Positions 5,840 through 7,377 of a DNA stretch of 7,377 nt are shown here, piece after piece. The position numbers and the translations under genes are program-made. The DNA is from Burkholderiales bacterium (GTDB lineage: Bacteria; Pseudomonadota; Gammaproteobacteria; Burkholderiales; Usitatibacteraceae). The stretch spans positions 1 to 7,377 of the forward strand of contig JACMOJ010000507.1 in assembly GCA_014378085.1 (NCBI GenBank), given 5' to 3'. Numbering within the stretch: position 1 is the stretch's first letter; each line of letters starts with the position of its first letter. A model generated the notes under the pieces. The model had not been told where the DNA came from, did not search any database, and saw only the letters and a program-made list of their open reading frames with translations.

Positions 5840-5952
5840 CAGACAGAGATACAAGTGAGCAACGCGCAAAGTTGAGGCAACGGGGTTCAAATTGTTTTTG
5901 ACCCGATTTTTGATTCTGCCCTCAAGGCGCTAAAACAAATCCGAATATTACT

Positions 5953-6639
5953 TTGGACAAAAACCAACTTATCGAGATGCTTCCGCGCAAAGATCGCTTG
6001 CGATTGCTATCAGTCTGCGAGCCAGTCCAACTCGAAATAGGCAAGGTGCTGTGCGAGGTCGGAATTCCCACAAGTCACGTCTATTTTCCAATCAACGGCT
6101 CCATCTCACTTTTGACTCTGATCGACGGGAAACCCGCACTTGAAGTCGGCATGGTCGGCCGTGAGGGAATGGTAGGAGCACATTTGGCTTTGGGGACATT
6201 TGACACCCCTTTGCAGGCACTTGTTCAGGGTGATGGCAAGAGCTGGCGCATCAGCGCTGACGATTTCCGGCGGGAGTTTGCACGCAGTCCCGCGGTGCAG
6301 CGCGGCTTGAATAAATACCTCTATGTACTCATGGCCCAGCTTGCCTCGTCTGCTACGTGCTTGCGCTTTCATTTGATCGGACCACGTTTGGCGCGCCGGT
6401 TATTGATGACCCAAGACCGGGCGCACGCGGATCAATTTAAGGTTACCCAAGAGTTTCTTGCATGCATGCTCGGAGTGCGTCGCGTTGGTATCACTACCGC
6501 AGCAGGGGCGATGCAGCGCGGCGGCCTCATCGAATATCACCGAGGCAACCTGACGGTATTAAATCGGCGTGGCCTCGAGGCCGCCGCGTGCAGCTGCTAT
6601 GCCAACGACCGGCAGAGCTATTCGCGACTGCTGGCTTAA
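5953..6639 (+). CDS. Crp/Fnr-superfamily transcriptional regulator
   Basis: DNA-binding regulator with an N-terminal cyclic-nucleotide-binding-like beta-roll (about 20-110; VYFPINGSISLLTLIDG at 43-59, VGREGMVGAHLALG at 68-81), a dimer helix (about 114-137) and a C-terminal winged helix-turn-helix (about 148-205; recognition region TQEFLACMLGVRRVGITTAAGAMQRGGLI at 165-193). The phosphate-binding Arg-Ser/Thr pair of true cAMP-binding CRP is not evident in the GREGMVG loop, and the N-terminal Cys cluster of FNR is absent, so the signal is unknown. This 220-230-residue type is common in proteobacteria. The start is TTG at 5953 with poor ribosome-site match; ATG at 5977 would drop eight residues (DKNQLIE) that resemble the usual beginning of the family, so TTG is kept tentatively. 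It is divergent from the FMN reductase and may control it or itself (inference). Confidence 0.87.
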   Translation: MDKNQLIEMLPRKDRLRLLSVCEPVQLEIGKVLCEVGIPTSHVYFPINGSISLLTLIDGKPALEVGMVGREGMVGAHLALGTFDTPLQALVQGDGKSWRISADDFRREFARSPAVQRGLNKYLYVLMAQLASSATCLRFHLIGPRLARRLLMTQDRAHADQFKVTQEFLACMLGVRRVGITTAAGAMQRGGLIEYHRGNLTVLNRRGLEAAACSCYANDRQSYSRLLA

Positions 6640-6773
6640 TCGGAACTTGCAAGCCCGGCGTTTTCCGACTGGCTGTGACTGTGCGCTCGCGAAGGTAAAA
6701 CAAAATAAATCAGGTAAGAACTTTCTGACATTACAACCAGCCGCGGTGAGCGCGCGAATTCTCCTGTTTGCAA

Positions 6774-6802
6774 TTGAGGGCAGCAATTATTCCGGCTATC
6801 TT
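6774..6802 (+). promoter_or_regulatory. Candidate sigma-70 promoter for the glsB-like gene
   Basis: TTGAGG (6774-6779) and TATCTT (6797-6802) are separated by 17 nt, each matching four of six consensus bases. Transcription would begin near 6809, leaving a leader of about 60 nt before the ATG at 6871. It lies in the 231-nt gap after the Crp-like gene, where an independent promoter is expected. No clear terminator for the upstream gene is visible in that gap. Confidence 0.4.
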
Positions 6803-6870
6803 TGTTTAACATTGTGCAGAAGCAATGAAGCAAATTCATCACAGGTTAACAATTTAGAGGAGTAATTAAT

Positions 6871-7140
6871 ATGAACTTTATCATTTGGCTGGTAGTAGGA
6901 GGTGTCATCGGTTGGCTCGCAAGCATCATGATGAAAACGGACGGACAGCAAGGCCTATTTCTGAATGTCGTCGTCGGTATCATTGGCTCGATGCTCGGTG
7001 GATGGGTCATTTCACCTTTGGCAGGTGTGGGCACGATTAATCAGGACAACTTTAGCCTGCCCGCGTTGCTGGTGTCGTTCTTTGGTGCGATCATTCTTTT
7101 GGCAATCGTTAACGTGTTGCGGCGCAAAAGCGTCCGCTAA
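6871..7140 (+). CDS. GlsB/YeaQ/YmgE family stress-response membrane protein
   Basis: Small inner-membrane protein of the family once called transglycosylase-associated; relatives are induced by acid, osmotic or stationary-phase stress but have no established biochemical activity. The 89 residues form three hydrophobic segments: 3-20 (FIIWLVVGGVIGWLASIM), 29-50 (LFLNVVVGIIGSMLGGWVISPL) and 64-82 (PALLVSFFGAIILLAIVNVL), rich in Gly-xxx-Gly spacing that favours helix packing, and end in a basic tail RRKSVR. Length is normal for the family. A strong ribosome site GAGGAG (6857-6862) precedes the ATG by 8 nt. It is followed after 50 nt by another small gene on the same strand with its own ribosome site, probably in the same transcript. 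Confidence 0.9.
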   Translation: MNFIIWLVVGGVIGWLASIMMKTDGQQGLFLNVVVGIIGSMLGGWVISPLAGVGTINQDNFSLPALLVSFFGAIILLAIVNVLRRKSVR

Positions 7141-7190
7141 ACGTAGTCGTTGGTTGCAGAAAAGTACCAAACCCTTTTAGGGAGTTAACA

Positions 7191-7377
7191 ATGAGCTATA
7201 AAGAAAAAACGATCACCACGAAGACTGACGATTCGGATGCGAACCGCGATCCGCTTACCGACGCTCCAGGCTCCCATCCAATAGGGACCGGAATTGGCGC
7301 ACTGCTCGGGGGGCTGCTGAAGCCGCGGGAGCTGGCGCGGCAATTGGCGCGGCTACCTGTACAGTAATTGGTCCGGT
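7191..7377 (+). CDS. Glycine-zipper hypothetical protein, probable frameshift and cut by window end
   Basis: The ATG at 7191 follows AGGGAG (7179-7184) by 6 nt. The first 41 residues, MSYKEKTITTKTDDSDANRD... through IGTGIGALLGG, resemble the start of a conserved betaproteobacterial protein of unknown function that continues into a long Gly/Ala-rich zipper and often sits near stress genes (recognised from memory). As read, the frame then gives LLKPRELARQLARLPVQ and stops at 7365-7367 (58 residues). In the next frame the DNA after the six-G run at 7308-7313 reads GAAEAAGAGAAIGAATCTVIGP, exactly the expected zipper, and is open to the window end. One extra G would restore it. So the gene is either broken or, more likely, has a homopolymer sequencing error. 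Likely cotranscribed with the glsB-like gene. Confidence 0.6.

Larger units (their letters stand above)
5497..5952. other. Divergent intergenic region, 456 nt, rich in inverted repeats
   Basis: Control region between the FMN reductase (minus) and the Crp-like regulator (plus). No convincing protein gene: the minus-strand frame 5450-5731 overlaps the reductase start and resembles no family I recognise. The part next to the reductase holds a TTGAC-N10-GTCAA dyad (5522-5541). The middle holds stacked hairpins (5763-5839). Near the regulator, GGGTTCAA (5883-5890) and TTGACCC (5898-5904) form an imperfect dyad, followed by TTGATT (5910-5915) and TAAAAC (5931-5936), a poor -35/-10 pair with a 15-nt spacer. 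I cannot place either promoter with confidence. Confidence 0.5.

Noticed and set aside
5910..5925. FNR-box-like TTGAT...CTCAA before the Crp-like gene
   Set aside because: Spacing is six rather than four and the second half-site deviates from ATCAA.

Overview
The window looks like chromosomal DNA from a betaproteobacterium of the Burkholderiales, probably near Oxalobacteraceae. This rests on the C-terminal OmpA domain with its Cys pair, the adjacent cbpA-cbpM genes, the GlsB-type membrane protein and moderate GC content. It is preceded by about 545 bases of a different character. That left end is very GC-rich, with G or C at most third codon positions, and encodes the first third of a 14-helix DHA2-type drug exporter that resembles actinobacterial proteins. 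The exporter stops abruptly inside its fifth helix region and runs directly into the middle of an OmpA-family gene that has lost its own start. This is either an assembly chimera or a real illegitimate junction; nothing in the sequence marks a mobile element there.

Layout from left to right: (1) 1-~548, truncated MFS exporter. (2) ~549-993, 3' part of an ompA-like gene. (3) 1013-3324, three plus-strand genes: a diiron alternative oxidase (AOX), a phosphatidylserine synthase starting 1 nt after the AOX stop, and, after a 166-nt gap, a PAP2 lipid phosphatase. (4) 3480-4779, minus-strand cbpA-cbpM chaperone pair with an 11-nt overlap, preceded by a good match to a sigma-32 heat-shock promoter. 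(5) 4942-5496, minus-strand NAD(P)H-dependent FMN reductase of the ChrR type. (6) 5497-5952, a 456-nt divergent intergenic region rich in inverted repeats. (7) 5953-6639, plus-strand Crp/Fnr-superfamily regulator. (8) 6871-7377, plus-strand glsB-like stress membrane protein, then the start of a glycine-zipper protein that appears frameshifted in a G tract.

Functionally the region reads as a stress and envelope neighbourhood. AOX takes electrons from quinol without pumping protons and tolerates cyanide and NO. The phosphatidylserine synthase and PAP2 phosphatase act on membrane lipids. CbpA/CbpM handle unfolded protein, the FMN reductase handles quinones or metals, and GlsB-like proteins are usually induced by envelope stress. 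The most unusual points are the AOX/phospholipid gene coupling, a perfect 16-bp hairpin at the AOX start, a 15-bp inverted repeat overlapping the cbpA promoter, the chimeric left junction and the homopolymer frameshift at the right end. I see no tRNA, rRNA, CRISPR array, transposase or complete mobile element.
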